Part shown: positions 17,795 through 25,568 of the stretch, piece by piece
Layout: every line of letters starts with the position of its first letter
Position numbering within the stretch: position 1 is the first letter of the stretch
From: Sphingomonadaceae bacterium
GTDB taxonomy: Bacteria; Pseudomonadota; Alphaproteobacteria; Sphingomonadales; Sphingomonadaceae
DNA: 35,689 nucleotides
Direction of reading: 5' to 3'
Assembly: GCA_020847445.1 (NCBI GenBank)
Contig: JADLBY010000013.1
Span: forward strand, 1 to 35,689
Notes under the pieces: generated by a model
Told to the model about the DNA's origin: nothing
Database searches by the model: none
Seen by the model: only the letters and a program-made list of their open reading frames with translations
Translations under genes and position numbers: made by a program

Positions 17795-18943
17795 ATGAGC
17801 GGCAGGGATGAGACTGATCCGATTATCGCCGAAATAGCTTCGGGCGTCGCTGCTCTGAATTCGGTGCAATGGGATTCGCTGGATCCTTCCGCCAATCCTT
17901 TTGTTGGCCATGCCTTTCTGTCCGCGCTCGAAGATTCAGGCAGCGTCGGCCCCGGCACCGGCTGGTCGCCCGCGCCGATTATCGTCCGCGACGAAGCGGG
18001 CGGTCTGGCGGGTGCGCTGCCCGCCTATCTCAAATCGCACAGCCAGGGCGAATATATATTCGATCACGCCTGGGCCGACGCCTATGAGCGGGCGGGCGGG
18101 CGCTATTATCCCAAGCTGCAGATCGCGGCACCTTTTTCGCCGGTGCCGGGCCCGCGCGTGCTGGCGCGCGATGATGCAACCGCCGTCCGGTTGCTGCGCG
18201 CCGCCGAAAACGTGGTGGTGCAGAACGGGCTGTCCTCCGCGCACGCGACCTTCGTCGAATCCGGGCAACTCGATCTGTTCCGCAGGGCCGGATGGCTGAT
18301 CCGCGCTGGCACGCAATTTCACTGGGCGAATGACGGCTATTCGGATTTCGACGATTTCCTCGCCACCCTCGCCTCGCGCAAGCGGCGCGCGATCCGCAAG
18401 GAACGGGCGGCGGCGCAGGCAGCGGTCGACATAGAGATAGTGCGTGGCGACCAGATCCAGCCCGAACATTGGGATATGTTCTGGATTTTCTATCAGGATA
18501 CCGGTGTCCGCAAATGGGGGCGGCCCTATCTGACTCGCGCCTTCTTCGATTTGATCGCGTCGCGCATGTCCGACCACATCGTGCTCGTCCTCGCGCACAA
18601 AGGCGGGCACCCGGTGGCGGGCGCGCTCAACCTGCTCGGCCCCGATTGCCTATATGGCCGCTATTGGGGCTGCACGGAGGACATCCCCTTCCTCCATTTC
18701 GAGCTATGCTATTATCAGGCGATCGATTTTGCCATCGCGCACCGATTGGTGCGGGTGGAGGCGGGCGCGCAGGGCGAGCACAAGCTGGCGCGCGGCTATC
18801 TGCCGGTCACGACATGGTCCGCCCATTACATCGCCGATCGGGGCTTTCGTGAAGCGGTAGAGGATTTCCTGATGCGTGAACGGCGCGCGGTTCAGCGCGA
18901 GCAGGAATTTCTGGGCGAATTGGGGCCGTTCAAACGCGGTTAG
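17795..18943 (+). CDS. GNAT/FemAB-like acyltransferase family protein (DUF482)
   Basis: A 382-aa protein of the peptidogalycan-biosynthesis/FemAB-like group (formerly DUF482; two GNAT-like lobes). Features are NPFVGHAFLSALEDSGSV near the N-terminus, YIFDHAWADAYERAGGRYYPKL (about 88-110), a basic helix SRKRRAIRKERAAA (about 200-213), GRYWGCTEDIPFLHFELCYYQ (about 288-308) and the C-terminal EAGAQGEHKLARGYLP, which is the typical ending of this family. The acyl donor and acceptor are unknown; FemAB relatives use aminoacyl-tRNA, others acyl-CoA. There is no signal peptide, so it is probably cytoplasmic. It converges on the amidohydrolase with a 4-base overlap of stops. Confidence 0.88.
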   Translation: MSGRDETDPIIAEIASGVAALNSVQWDSLDPSANPFVGHAFLSALEDSGSVGPGTGWSPAPIIVRDEAGGLAGALPAYLKSHSQGEYIFDHAWADAYERAGGRYYPKLQIAAPFSPVPGPRVLARDDATAVRLLRAAENVVVQNGLSSAHATFVESGQLDLFRRAGWLIRAGTQFHWANDGYSDFDDFLATLASRKRRAIRKERAAAQAAVDIEIVRGDQIQPEHWDMFWIFYQDTGVRKWGRPYLTRAFFDLIASRMSDHIVLVLAHKGGHPVAGALNLLGPDCLYGRYWGCTEDIPFLHFELCYYQAIDFAIAHRLVRVEAGAQGEHKLARGYLPVTTWSAHYIADRGFREAVEDFLMRERRAVQREQEFLGELGPFKRG

Positions 18944-20235
18944 CGGATGATCTCGCCGCCCTTCATCACATGGTCGACCGCCTCCAGCGCGGCAATATCC
19001 GCCAGCGGATCAGCCTTCACGGCGACCAGATCGGCATAATGCCCGGCGGCGATGCTGCCCAGATCCTGCTCCTTGCCCAACAGCTCTGCCGCGCGGATGG
19101 TGGCGGACTGGATCGCCTGCATCGCCGTCATCCCGTAACGCACCATATAGCGGAACTGCCGCGCGTTGAAGCCGTGCGGATACACACCGCTGTCGGTGCC
19201 ATAGGCGATCCTGACGCCCATCTTCACCGCCTTGGCAAAGCCCGCGCGCTGGACGTCGGTGGTTTCGCGGTTCTTGCGCAGATATTCCTCGGGCCAGCCC
19301 TCTCGGGTGCCGATGGCGTCGATATAAACGCCATTATAGATATCCATCACCAGCCATGTGCCTTTGGCTTTGGCGAGCTTGAGCGCTTCATCGTCGATCA
19401 GGCTGGCATGTTCGATCGATCGCACACCGGCGGCGATGGCATTTTTGATGCCTTGTGCGCCATGGGCATGCGCGGTCACATAAACCCCGCGTTTGGCGGC
19501 GGTATCGACCACGGCCTTCATTTCCGCGACGCTCAGTTCGGGCTCTCCCGGCTCTGTGCCGATGGCGAGCACCGCACCGGTGGCGATCATCTTCAGGAAA
19601 TCGGCACCTTCCTCGATGAAAAATTCGGCATTGGTCGCCGCCTGTTCGGGCCCGACGGTGACGCCATAGCGCATATCTGCGGGCAGCTTTTCATTGTCGA
19701 CCACGCCGTTCAACTCACCGCCGCCGCCCGGTCTGGTGATATAGCCACCGGCGACAAACATGCGCGGCCCCGGCACGCGGCCGGCGTTGATCGCATCTTT
19801 CAGCGCCACGTCGGTCAGCCCGCGATAGGTGCCGACATCGCGCACCGTGGTGAACCCCGCGTTCAACGTGTCGCGCGCATTTTTCGCGCCGATCAGCGCG
19901 GTGGCGGCGGGCGAGGTTTTGAGCGGCAGCGCCAGGTCGGCGCTCTGCCCGGCATCGGCAAGATGGGTGTGCAGATCCATCAGCCCGGGCAATACGGTAT
20001 AGGCCGACCAGTCGATGCGCTTCACATTTTCCGGCTGCGCGCGGCAGGGCTCGACCGTGACAATCCTGTCCGCTGTGATCGCGATGCAATGGCCGGTCAG
20101 CACTGTGCCGCTGGCCACATCGACGATGCGGCCTGCCACCACATATTGGTCGATCGCTGGCGCGGCCTGCGCGGCGACAGGAAAAGCGGGAATGGCGGTT
20201 GTGGCGGCCAGCGCCAGCAAAGCGGCGACGCGCAT
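18940..20235 (-). CDS. Exported metal-dependent amidohydrolase
   Basis: A 431-aa amidohydrolase-superfamily enzyme of the group that includes Xaa-Pro dipeptidases (prolidase-like) and imidazolonepropionase-like proteins. A signal peptide (about 1-24, ending AQA) targets it to the periplasm. The metal site is visible: HTH in GLMDLHTHLADAG, a candidate carboxylated Lys in ADFLKMIATG, His in VTAHAHGAQG and SIEHASLID, and the catalytic Asp in AYGTDSGVYPHG. Met at 20235 is preferred to the ORF start 26 codons earlier because it begins the signal peptide and overlaps the popZ stop by one base (TGATG). The substrate is unknown; dipeptides or acylated amino acids are typical. Confidence 0.9.
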   Translation of the reverse strand: MRVAALLALAATTAIPAFPVAAQAAPAIDQYVVAGRIVDVASGTVLTGHCIAITADRIVTVEPCRAQPENVKRIDWSAYTVLPGLMDLHTHLADAGQSADLALPLKTSPAATALIGAKNARDTLNAGFTTVRDVGTYRGLTDVALKDAINAGRVPGPRMFVAGGYITRPGGGGELNGVVDNEKLPADMRYGVTVGPEQAATNAEFFIEEGADFLKMIATGAVLAIGTEPGEPELSVAEMKAVVDTAAKRGVYVTAHAHGAQGIKNAIAAGVRSIEHASLIDDEALKLAKAKGTWLVMDIYNGVYIDAIGTREGWPEEYLRKNRETTDVQRAGFAKAVKMGVRIAYGTDSGVYPHGFNARQFRYMVRYGMTAMQAIQSATIRAAELLGKEQDLGSIAAGHYADLVAVKADPLADIAALEAVDHVMKGGEIIR

Positions 20236-20648
20236 CAGCCCTTCTTGGTGATGCGTTCGATTTCGCGCGCGACCATCGCCTCGACGATATCCGGCAGATT
20301 GGCGTCCAGCCATTCCTTGAGCATTGGGCGCATCAGGTCGCGGGTCAGCCCCTCGAGCGAGGTTTCGCCCGAACGGACGATCTGGGGTGCAACGCCGGGT
20401 TCGGACAGTGTCTGCAATACTGAAAAGCTCTGGCGCAGGCTTTGCGCCTTGCCGGTGTCGAGCAGCTCTTCCTCGTCGGCGGCGGCGTCGGTCAGTTCCA
20501 GAACATCCTCGTCGTCATTTTCCTCGCGACGCGATTCGCGTGGCGCACGACGCGGGCTGATCGCGCGCGAACGGTCTTCATCGGCGATGATCTTCTTGAT
20601 CGAAGACAGGATCGCTTCCATCGATGGTTCATTCCGGTCAGCTGCCAC
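20235..20648 (-). CDS. popZ: PopZ-like polar organising protein (DUF2497)
   Basis: PopZ forms polymeric pole microdomains that tether the chromosome centromere and recruit cell-cycle regulators. The 137-aa protein shows both conserved ends: the partner-binding helix EPSMEAILSSIKKIIADED near the N-terminus and the C-terminal oligomerisation helices LMRPMLKEWLDANLPDIVEAMVAREIERI. Between them is an acidic disordered stretch (REENDDEDVLELTDAAADEEE), shorter than in Caulobacter (177 aa total there). The start is GTG at 20648; the next Met (residue 10) would cut into the conserved helix. It overlaps the amidohydrolase by one base. With divK also in this window, two polarity factors lie within 5 kb. 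Confidence 0.88.
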   Translation of the reverse strand: MAADRNEPSMEAILSSIKKIIADEDRSRAISPRRAPRESRREENDDEDVLELTDAAADEEELLDTGKAQSLRQSFSVLQTLSEPGVAPQIVRSGETSLEGLTRDLMRPMLKEWLDANLPDIVEAMVAREIERITKKG

Positions 20649-20678
20649 AATATCCGCCCCGTATAAGCCCCTCTGATT

Positions 20679-20694
20679 CCCTCAATATTGAGGG
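20679..20694. repeat. 16-bp perfect palindrome at the tolC end
   Basis: CCCTCAATATTGAGGG is a perfect palindrome that covers the tolC stop codon (20682-20684) and lies 31 bases upstream of popZ. There is no T-run, so it is not a classical terminator. An operator for the popZ promoter or an mRNA-end hairpin is possible. Confidence 0.4.
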
Positions 20695-22145
20695 AGCGGC
20701 TCTATTTCTGCCTTTTGTGCGGGTGTGTCAACCGTGCGGGTGGCCCTGGCGGTCGGGTCGGGCTGCGACGCCCAGTCGTTCCAGCTGTCCTTGACCGCAT
20801 CATATTCGGCAACCGGATCATAAAGCGGGCCGCCTTCGAGGCCCAGATCGCGCGCCTCGGCGCGGCCCATCGCGGCGAGCAGCGAGAAACCGGCCACATA
20901 GGCATTGCGGCGGGCGGTAACCAGCTGGACCTTGCTGTTGAGCAATTCCTGCTCGGCGTTCAATATGTCGAGGATTGTGCGGTTTCCAACGCTATTCTCT
21001 GCGCGCGTGCCTTCCAGCGACAATTCGTTCGCCGATACCGCGCGTTCGGAAGCCACGATCACCTCCTGCGCGGCTTTCCAGCTGGCATAGGATGCACGGG
21101 TCTGGGCAATGGCTTCGCGTTCGGCGGCAATTTCCTGCTCTATCGCCTGCCCCATCCGCGCCTGCGCCTGGCGGATCTGTGCCGCAGGCTGGCCGCCCTG
21201 ATAAAGCGGCAATGTGGCGCGCACGCCGATCTGGGCCGAGGTGGAGGTTTTGTCGAACGGTGCCAGTGCCCCCGAATCGATGCTGCCCAGATTGTTCGCA
21301 TAGCTGCCCGAGCCGAATCCCGCGACTTGCGGCAGGCGGCTGGCCTCTGCGCCCTTGCGGTCGAAACGCGCGGCTTCGCGCAATTCCCTGGCGGCGATCA
21401 GATCGGGATTGTTGTCGAGCGCCACCGCAACCGCCGCATCGGGCGAATCGGGCAGGTTGGGCAGGGGCGGCGGTGCTTCCAGATTTTCCGGCGCCTTGCC
21501 GACCAGCTGGATATAGATTTCCTTCGAACGAATGAGGTTGGCCCGCGCCGCTTCCATGCTGCTCGTCGCAAGGGCAAGCCGTGCTTCGGATTGCGCCACG
21601 TCGGTGCGCGTCAGATCGCCAATCTCGAACCGGTCGCGCGTCGCCTGCAGGTTGACCTGCAGCACGCCGACCTGCGCGCGGTTGAGATCGACAATCGCCT
21701 CGTCGCGGATCACATCCATATAGGCGCCGACCACTGCGGAGAAGATCGCGCTTTCGGTGGCGCGCAATCCGGCGATGCCTGCCTCGACCCGATTCTCGGC
21801 CGCGCGCACTGCATTTTTGACAGCGCCGCCCATATAGAGCGGCACGGTCACATCAGCGCGCCCGTTCAGCGTCCGGTCGGGGGTGAAGTTGGTGCCATCG
21901 GAACGGGGAAACAGTTCGGTATAGCTGGCACTGCCAATCACATCGGGGCGGCCATTGGCCTTGGCAATCGGAACCGCCTCGTTCGCCGCTTTCTGCCCTT
22001 CGCGCGCGCCCGTCATCGTCGGGTTTGTCTGATAGGATTCCGCCAGCGCTTCGCGCAGCGTATCCGCAGCCGCAGGCGTCGTCAGCGCCAGCGCCGCGCC
22101 AGCAGCCAGCAAAAGCGACCGCATCGGCACCGCCCAACCGCTCAA
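20682..22145 (-). CDS. tolC: TolC family outer-membrane efflux/secretion channel
   Basis: A 487-aa outer-membrane factor that pairs with type I secretion or RND pumps. After a signal peptide (about 1-27, PAAADTL) come two copies of the TolC repeat, recognisable by ESYQTNPTMTGAREGQKAANEAV, YMGGAVKNAVRAAENRVEAG, FEIGDLTRTDVAQSEARLALA, then ALDNNPDLIAARELREAAR and NSVGNRTILDILNAEQELLNSKV. The C-terminus has a Pro/Asp-rich tail. Met at 22145 overlaps the pcm stop by ATGA; Met eight codons later may be the real signal-peptide start. No pump genes are adjacent; pcm upstream is the usual sphingomonad neighbour. Confidence 0.94.
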   Translation of the reverse strand: MSGWAVPMRSLLLAAGAALALTTPAAADTLREALAESYQTNPTMTGAREGQKAANEAVPIAKANGRPDVIGSASYTELFPRSDGTNFTPDRTLNGRADVTVPLYMGGAVKNAVRAAENRVEAGIAGLRATESAIFSAVVGAYMDVIRDEAIVDLNRAQVGVLQVNLQATRDRFEIGDLTRTDVAQSEARLALATSSMEAARANLIRSKEIYIQLVGKAPENLEAPPPLPNLPDSPDAAVAVALDNNPDLIAARELREAARFDRKGAEASRLPQVAGFGSGSYANNLGSIDSGALAPFDKTSTSAQIGVRATLPLYQGGQPAAQIRQAQARMGQAIEQEIAAEREAIAQTRASYASWKAAQEVIVASERAVSANELSLEGTRAENSVGNRTILDILNAEQELLNSKVQLVTARRNAYVAGFSLLAAMGRAEARDLGLEGGPLYDPVAEYDAVKDSWNDWASQPDPTARATRTVDTPAQKAEIEPLPQY

Positions 22146-22786
22146 AACACGAATTCCCGTGCGTGTTCAAAGCCGGGAAGTGCTGCCACTTCAATATCGG
22201 CAAAGGGGCGCAGCGCGACCTGGCCGCCATATTTGGTGCCGATCGCCAGGCGCCGCACCGGCCCATCGGCCAGCCCGGTCACGATCCGTCCGCGACCGGC
22301 CAGCTGTTCCTCGATAATGGCGGGCAGCTGTTCAATGGCACCATCGATGATAATCAGGCTATAGGGTGCCCCCTTTTTCGTGCCCAGGTTGAGTTCGCCT
22401 TCGACAAGGTCCAGCCCGGCAACATTGGCCCGGGCCGCCGCCGCCAGTTCCGCGTCCGATTCAACCGCGACCAGTTGCCTGACCCTGCCCGAAAGCAGCG
22501 CCGCCATATAGCCGGTGCCGGCACCGATCAGCAGAACATTGTCGTCCTCGGCCACATCGGCAGCCTGCAGCATCTCCGCGGTTGCCAGCGGCGGGTTCAG
22601 CATGCGGCCGTTGCCCAGCGGCACCGAACGATCAAGATAGGCAAAGGCTTCCTTGCCCGCAGGCAGGAAGTTTTCGCGCGGCAATTCGCCCATCGCTTTC
22701 ACGATCCACGCGGTGGTGATTCCGTTGGTTCTCAGCTGGCTGTCGACCATGTGCCGACGGGTGGTTTCCGATTGCGCTGACTGCAT
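22142..22786 (-). CDS. pcm: Protein-L-isoaspartate O-methyltransferase family protein
   Basis: Methylates isoaspartyl residues in damaged proteins using SAM, starting their repair. With the start at 22786 the product is 214 aa. It has the family N-terminus (RRHMVDSQLRTNGITTAWIV), the substrate loop (GNGRMLNPPLATAEMLQAAD), SAM motif I (VLLIGAGTGYMAALL), the post-motif acid (VAVESD) and IIIDGAIEQLP. Conserved SQP/HAxxLE of E. coli Pcm is replaced by NPPLATAEML, as in the alphaproteobacterial subfamily whose true activity is less certain. GGAAAG precedes Met at 22786 with good spacing; Met at 22807 and 22855 are upstream alternatives with poorer SDs. It overlaps tolC by 4 bases. Confidence 0.88.
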   Translation of the reverse strand: MQSAQSETTRRHMVDSQLRTNGITTAWIVKAMGELPRENFLPAGKEAFAYLDRSVPLGNGRMLNPPLATAEMLQAADVAEDDNVLLIGAGTGYMAALLSGRVRQLVAVESDAELAAAARANVAGLDLVEGELNLGTKKGAPYSLIIIDGAIEQLPAIIEEQLAGRGRIVTGLADGPVRRLAIGTKYGGQVALRPFADIEVAALPGFEHAREFVF

Positions 22787-22958
22787 AAGACTTTCCGCTG
22801 CCGCCATATTCTGGCTCAAGACTCTATTGGCACAACTGTATTGCCGATGCAACACAGCCTTTCGTTTCCCTTCTAGTCAGCGCGAACGCAAAGTCCAAGC
22901 CGCTTTCGGACAAACGGTCGAAATCGTTGGACAGCCGTTGCGATTTTGCAACCCGAAG

Positions 22959-22982
22959 TCGGGATTGGGCAGCGAATCCCGA
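22959..22982. other. 8-bp inverted repeat in the pcm/tRNA-Cys gap
   Basis: TCGGGATT (22959-22966) and AATCCCGA (22975-22982) pair perfectly around an 8-base loop. A smaller hairpin (GTTGC/GCAAC, 22937-22952) lies just before it. The 267-base gap between pcm and the tRNA otherwise shows no gene. It must contain promoters for both, but none stands out by eye. Confidence 0.4.
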
Positions 22983-23053
22983 TTGCAAAGCGCAAATCCA
23001 GCGGCTAGGGACGCGCTCCTGCACCACATGTGACGGATTTTGTCGCAGCGCGA

Positions 23054-23127
23054 GGCCCGATGGCGGAGTGGTGACGCAGAGGACTGCAAATCCTTGCACG
23101 CCGGTTCGATTCCGGCTCGGGCCTCCA
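23054..23127 (+). tRNA. tRNA-Cys (anticodon GCA)
   Basis: A complete 74-nt cloverleaf. The acceptor stem GGCCCGA pairs with TCGGGCC, the anticodon loop is CTGCAAA (anticodon GCA, Cys), and the T-arm GCCGG-TTCGATT-CCGGC is perfect. The discriminator is U73, the hallmark of cysteine tRNAs, and CCA is encoded. A tyrosine integrase gene begins 166 bases downstream in the same direction, so the 3' end of this tRNA is the likely integration site. Confidence 0.97.
23101..23127 (+). other. Inferred attachment site (left end) in the tRNA-Cys 3' end
   Basis: CP4-type integrases commonly recombine within the T-arm and acceptor 3' half of a tRNA gene, leaving the tRNA intact. The T-arm to CCA segment is the natural candidate for attL. 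No second copy of this segment was seen elsewhere in the window, so the right end should lie beyond 35689. The exact crossover cannot be set from one end. Confidence 0.45.
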
Positions 23128-23249
23128 GAATCCTGTCAGCAGAAGCGTGCTGATGGTTGAAAAAACCTTAGATTTCAGCTAGTTTATGGGCATTCGCTGA
23201 TCGTCGGCGATTGCCTCTGTTTGCCTGTAAATGTGGCTGATGGGGGCAA

Positions 23250-23295
23250 ATTTGGGGGCCTCGCAAGGCCCCCCACAGAAGCGAGGCCCCCAAAT
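23250..23295 (+). promoter_or_regulatory. Integrase leader: two mutually exclusive hairpins over the RBS
   Basis: Bases 23250-23264 are a perfect 15-base reverse complement of 23281-23295. The right arm holds GCGAGG (SD, GAGG at 23283-23286) and the first two bases of the ATG at 23294. The left arm (23254-23261) can alternatively pair with 23266-23273 as an 8-bp stem with a CGCA tetraloop, which would free the SD. This is the geometry of a translational on/off switch. A protein-binding operator or arm-type integrase site is the alternative. Confidence 0.55.
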
Positions 23296-24622
23296 GGCGC
23301 TGACCGACACCGCAGTCCGCAAAGCGAAGCCCAAGAGTAAGCCCTACAAGATCACGGACGCGCAAGGGCTTTACCTGCTGGTCAATCCGAGCGGTAGCAA
23401 ACTCTGGCGCGTCAAATATCGGATCAACGGCGTGGAGCGAAAGCTGGCGTTGGGGTCGTATCCCGAAATCACGCTGGCGGAGGCGCGTTCGGCGCGTGAT
23501 GCGGCCCGAAGGCAACTTGCCCATGCGATTGATCCTAACGCCGCCAAGCGTCAGGCGCGTATTGAGGCGAGCATCCGCGCCAACAACAGTTTCGCCAGCG
23601 TGGCCGAGGAACTGATCGAGAAGAAAACGCGGGAGGGGTTGGCAGAGCCGACGCTGAAAAAGATGCGGTGGTTCGTGAAGCTGCTCGGCAGCGATTTCGG
23701 CAAGCGCCCCATCGCGGAAATCACGCCGCAGGAACTGTTGCACGAACTGCGTAAGCATGAGCGGCGAGGCCGGTTGGAAACGGCGAATCTTCTCCGAGCT
23801 TTCGCCAGCCGAGTGTTTCGCTATGGGGTAGCGACAGCGCGGGCCGAGCGCGATCCGGCCCAACTGCTGATAGGCGCGCTGACGACAGCGAGGGTCAAGC
23901 ATTTCCCCGCAATCACCGATCCGGTGGCTTTTGGCGCGTTGCTCCGGGCGATTGAGGATTATCAGGGCGATCCCGCCGTCATGTATGCCTTGAAACTCAC
24001 GCCCCACGTTTTCCAGCGTCCCGGCGAAATTCGGCATATGGAATGGGCGGAAGTGGATTTTGAAAAGGCGGTCTGGATCATCCCGGAAGGGAAGATGAAG
24101 ATGCGCCAGCCCCATTCAGTGCCGTTATCCCGGCAGTCACTCGCTATCCTAGCCGATATGCGCTCCCTGTCCGGCTCTGGACTTTATGTGTTCCCATCGG
24201 TCAGGACACGCGAAAGGCCGCTCAGCGAGAATACGATCAACGCCGCCTTGCGCCGCATGGGCTTTCCCAAGGACCAGATGACCGCTCACGGTTTCCGCAC
24301 GTCCGCATCTTCGCTTTTGAACGAATCCGGCAAATGGAACCCCGACGCCATCGAGCGGGCGCTTGCGCATATGGTCGCGGGCAGTGTCCGGCGCATCTAC
24401 AACCAATCGGCCTATTGGCGCGAACGCGTTGCAATGGCGCAATGGTGGAGCGACTATCTGGAAGAATTGCGGGATAGCGCCAATGTTCCCCGCCAACAGG
24501 AGAAGATTGAGCGATGGAGCACGATGACGACGCCCGCTCCCTTCGGAGAATTGTCTTACGGCTTCTCAATGAGGACGAAGATGAAGCACGAAGAGAACTG
24601 GACGACGTTATCCGCGCGGTAG
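23294..24622 (+). CDS. int: Tyrosine site-specific integrase (CP4/P4 type)
   Basis: Catalyses integration and excision at a tRNA 3' end. The 442-aa protein has an N-terminal DUF4102 arm-binding domain (MALTDTAVRKAKPKSKPYKI, about 1-85), a core-binding SAM-like domain (about 98-190), and the catalytic domain. Catalytic residues are Arg242 in QRPGEIRHMEW, His332-x-x-Arg335 in AHGFRTSASS, His359 in ALAHMVAG, and nucleophile Tyr369 in RRIYNQSAYW. Met at 23294 is the family start; the frame opens 21 codons earlier through the hairpin leader. The tail after the nucleophile is 73 residues, and its last ~36 codons overlap the next gene, so it may be a recent extension. Confidence 0.95.
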   Translation: MALTDTAVRKAKPKSKPYKITDAQGLYLLVNPSGSKLWRVKYRINGVERKLALGSYPEITLAEARSARDAARRQLAHAIDPNAAKRQARIEASIRANNSFASVAEELIEKKTREGLAEPTLKKMRWFVKLLGSDFGKRPIAEITPQELLHELRKHERRGRLETANLLRAFASRVFRYGVATARAERDPAQLLIGALTTARVKHFPAITDPVAFGALLRAIEDYQGDPAVMYALKLTPHVFQRPGEIRHMEWAEVDFEKAVWIIPEGKMKMRQPHSVPLSRQSLAILADMRSLSGSGLYVFPSVRTRERPLSENTINAALRRMGFPKDQMTAHGFRTSASSLLNESGKWNPDAIERALAHMVAGSVRRIYNQSAYWRERVAMAQWWSDYLEELRDSANVPRQQEKIERWSTMTTPAPFGELSYGFSMRTKMKHEENWTTLSAR

Positions 24623-25392
24623 CGGAATATATCGGACGGGAATCTTCCCTTTATACGTGGGCTGTTCCGCTCCTCCTCACCATTCCGCCCATTCTCCTGA
24701 CAGCGTTTTTGATAACTTGGCCATTCTCGAAAACGGCTGGAAATATTCTCTTTGGAGCGGCCCAGCTATCATGTCTCATCCCGTTATACGCCATATGGAA
24801 ATGGGGTCGGTTTCAATATGGGCGCGGCTGGCTTTGGAAGCCGCGCGAAGCCGTCTATATGAATGCCAGCGACGAGACGAAGGAGGCGCTGGAGAAATTC
24901 TTCTCCTATATCCAGCGGGAGGGCGGGCCAAAGGCATATTACCGGGATCGCAGAGGCAAAAAGCATTATCTGGATCGCCGCTACTCATTTGGGAAACTGC
25001 GCGTTCTGTTGCTCTCGGAGTTTGGAGCGTTCCGGTCGCTCTGTCTCTTGCCCGGTGGCAAGCGCATTTCGGAAGCGATCAGGATCGAGGCGGACCCCGG
25101 CGAGGTTATCAAGGAGCTCGACATTAAGCCGAAGCGGGCGGGAGGACCGGGCCGGAAGGTCAAATACGCCTATATCGAAGCCGTTTTCGATTTACGCGCC
25201 GATCCAAGGTTAGAGAGGTTGGACCTGAACGATGAGGCGGCGGCGATCCATTCCATCACCGATTGGCTCGATGAATGGTTCGACAGCGCGGCCAATGTGT
25301 CCGGCGAGATACCGAAACGCAGCCTGTTGGCTCCCTATGCCAGAAAAATTTTCGGCCATTTGCAGAATCGTCCTTCAATCGACGGACGCTGA
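24514..25392 (+). CDS. Two-TM protein of unknown function
   Basis: A 292-aa protein not recognised. An acidic, helical N-terminus (about 1-45, NEDEDEARRELDDVIRAVAEY) precedes two TM segments, about residues 47-70 (LYTWAVPLLLTIPPILLTAF) and 76-96 (NILFGAAQLSCLIPLYAIW). A basic cytoplasmic region follows (YRDRRGKKHYLDRRYSFGK) and then a C-terminal acidic/helical segment (ITDWLDEWFDSAANVSGE). The start overlaps the integrase end by 109 bases; GGAG lies 11 bases before the ATG. Lower GC and varied codons compared with the backbone fit an element-borne gene. It might be a regulatory or immunity membrane protein, but nothing in the sequence settles this. Confidence 0.65.
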   Translation: MEHDDDARSLRRIVLRLLNEDEDEARRELDDVIRAVAEYIGRESSLYTWAVPLLLTIPPILLTAFLITWPFSKTAGNILFGAAQLSCLIPLYAIWKWGRFQYGRGWLWKPREAVYMNASDETKEALEKFFSYIQREGGPKAYYRDRRGKKHYLDRRYSFGKLRVLLLSEFGAFRSLCLLPGGKRISEAIRIEADPGEVIKELDIKPKRAGGPGRKVKYAYIEAVFDLRADPRLERLDLNDEAAAIHSITDWLDEWFDSAANVSGEIPKRSLLAPYARKIFGHLQNRPSIDGR

Positions 25393-25568
25393 CAGCCGTT
25401 TTCCTTTTTTGCGAATCGGCGGGGCATTTTTGCCGCGCGCCGTCTGTTTTCCGGCCACCACGCCATTGGCGGATTTCTGCGGCCTTACCATTACTGGACG
25501 GCCCACAGGCAATCATGTGCAATTTGGCATGTCTCTCGCCGCGAATCGGCATCTACGGAGACACGCCC
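25393..25568 (+). other. Intergenic region upstream of the HTH gene
   Basis: 176 bases without a convincing gene. A T-rich run (CCGTTTTCCTTTTTT, about 25396-25411) after the preceding stop could act as a weak terminator with a 4-bp stem. GCGAATCGGC occurs twice (about 25411 and 25540), a direct repeat that could be a binding site for the HTH protein encoded next. Confidence 0.35.

Noticed and set aside
18970-22364. Two very long plus-strand frames antisense to the amidohydrolase, popZ, tolC and pcm
   Set aside because: The real genes are on the minus strand with clear families and overlapping junctions; the antisense translations are low-complexity.
23136-23153. TCAGCA/TGCTGA hairpin just after tRNA-Cys
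   Set aside because: Only 6 bp and followed by an A-run rather than T-run on the tRNA strand; too weak to call a terminator or att core.
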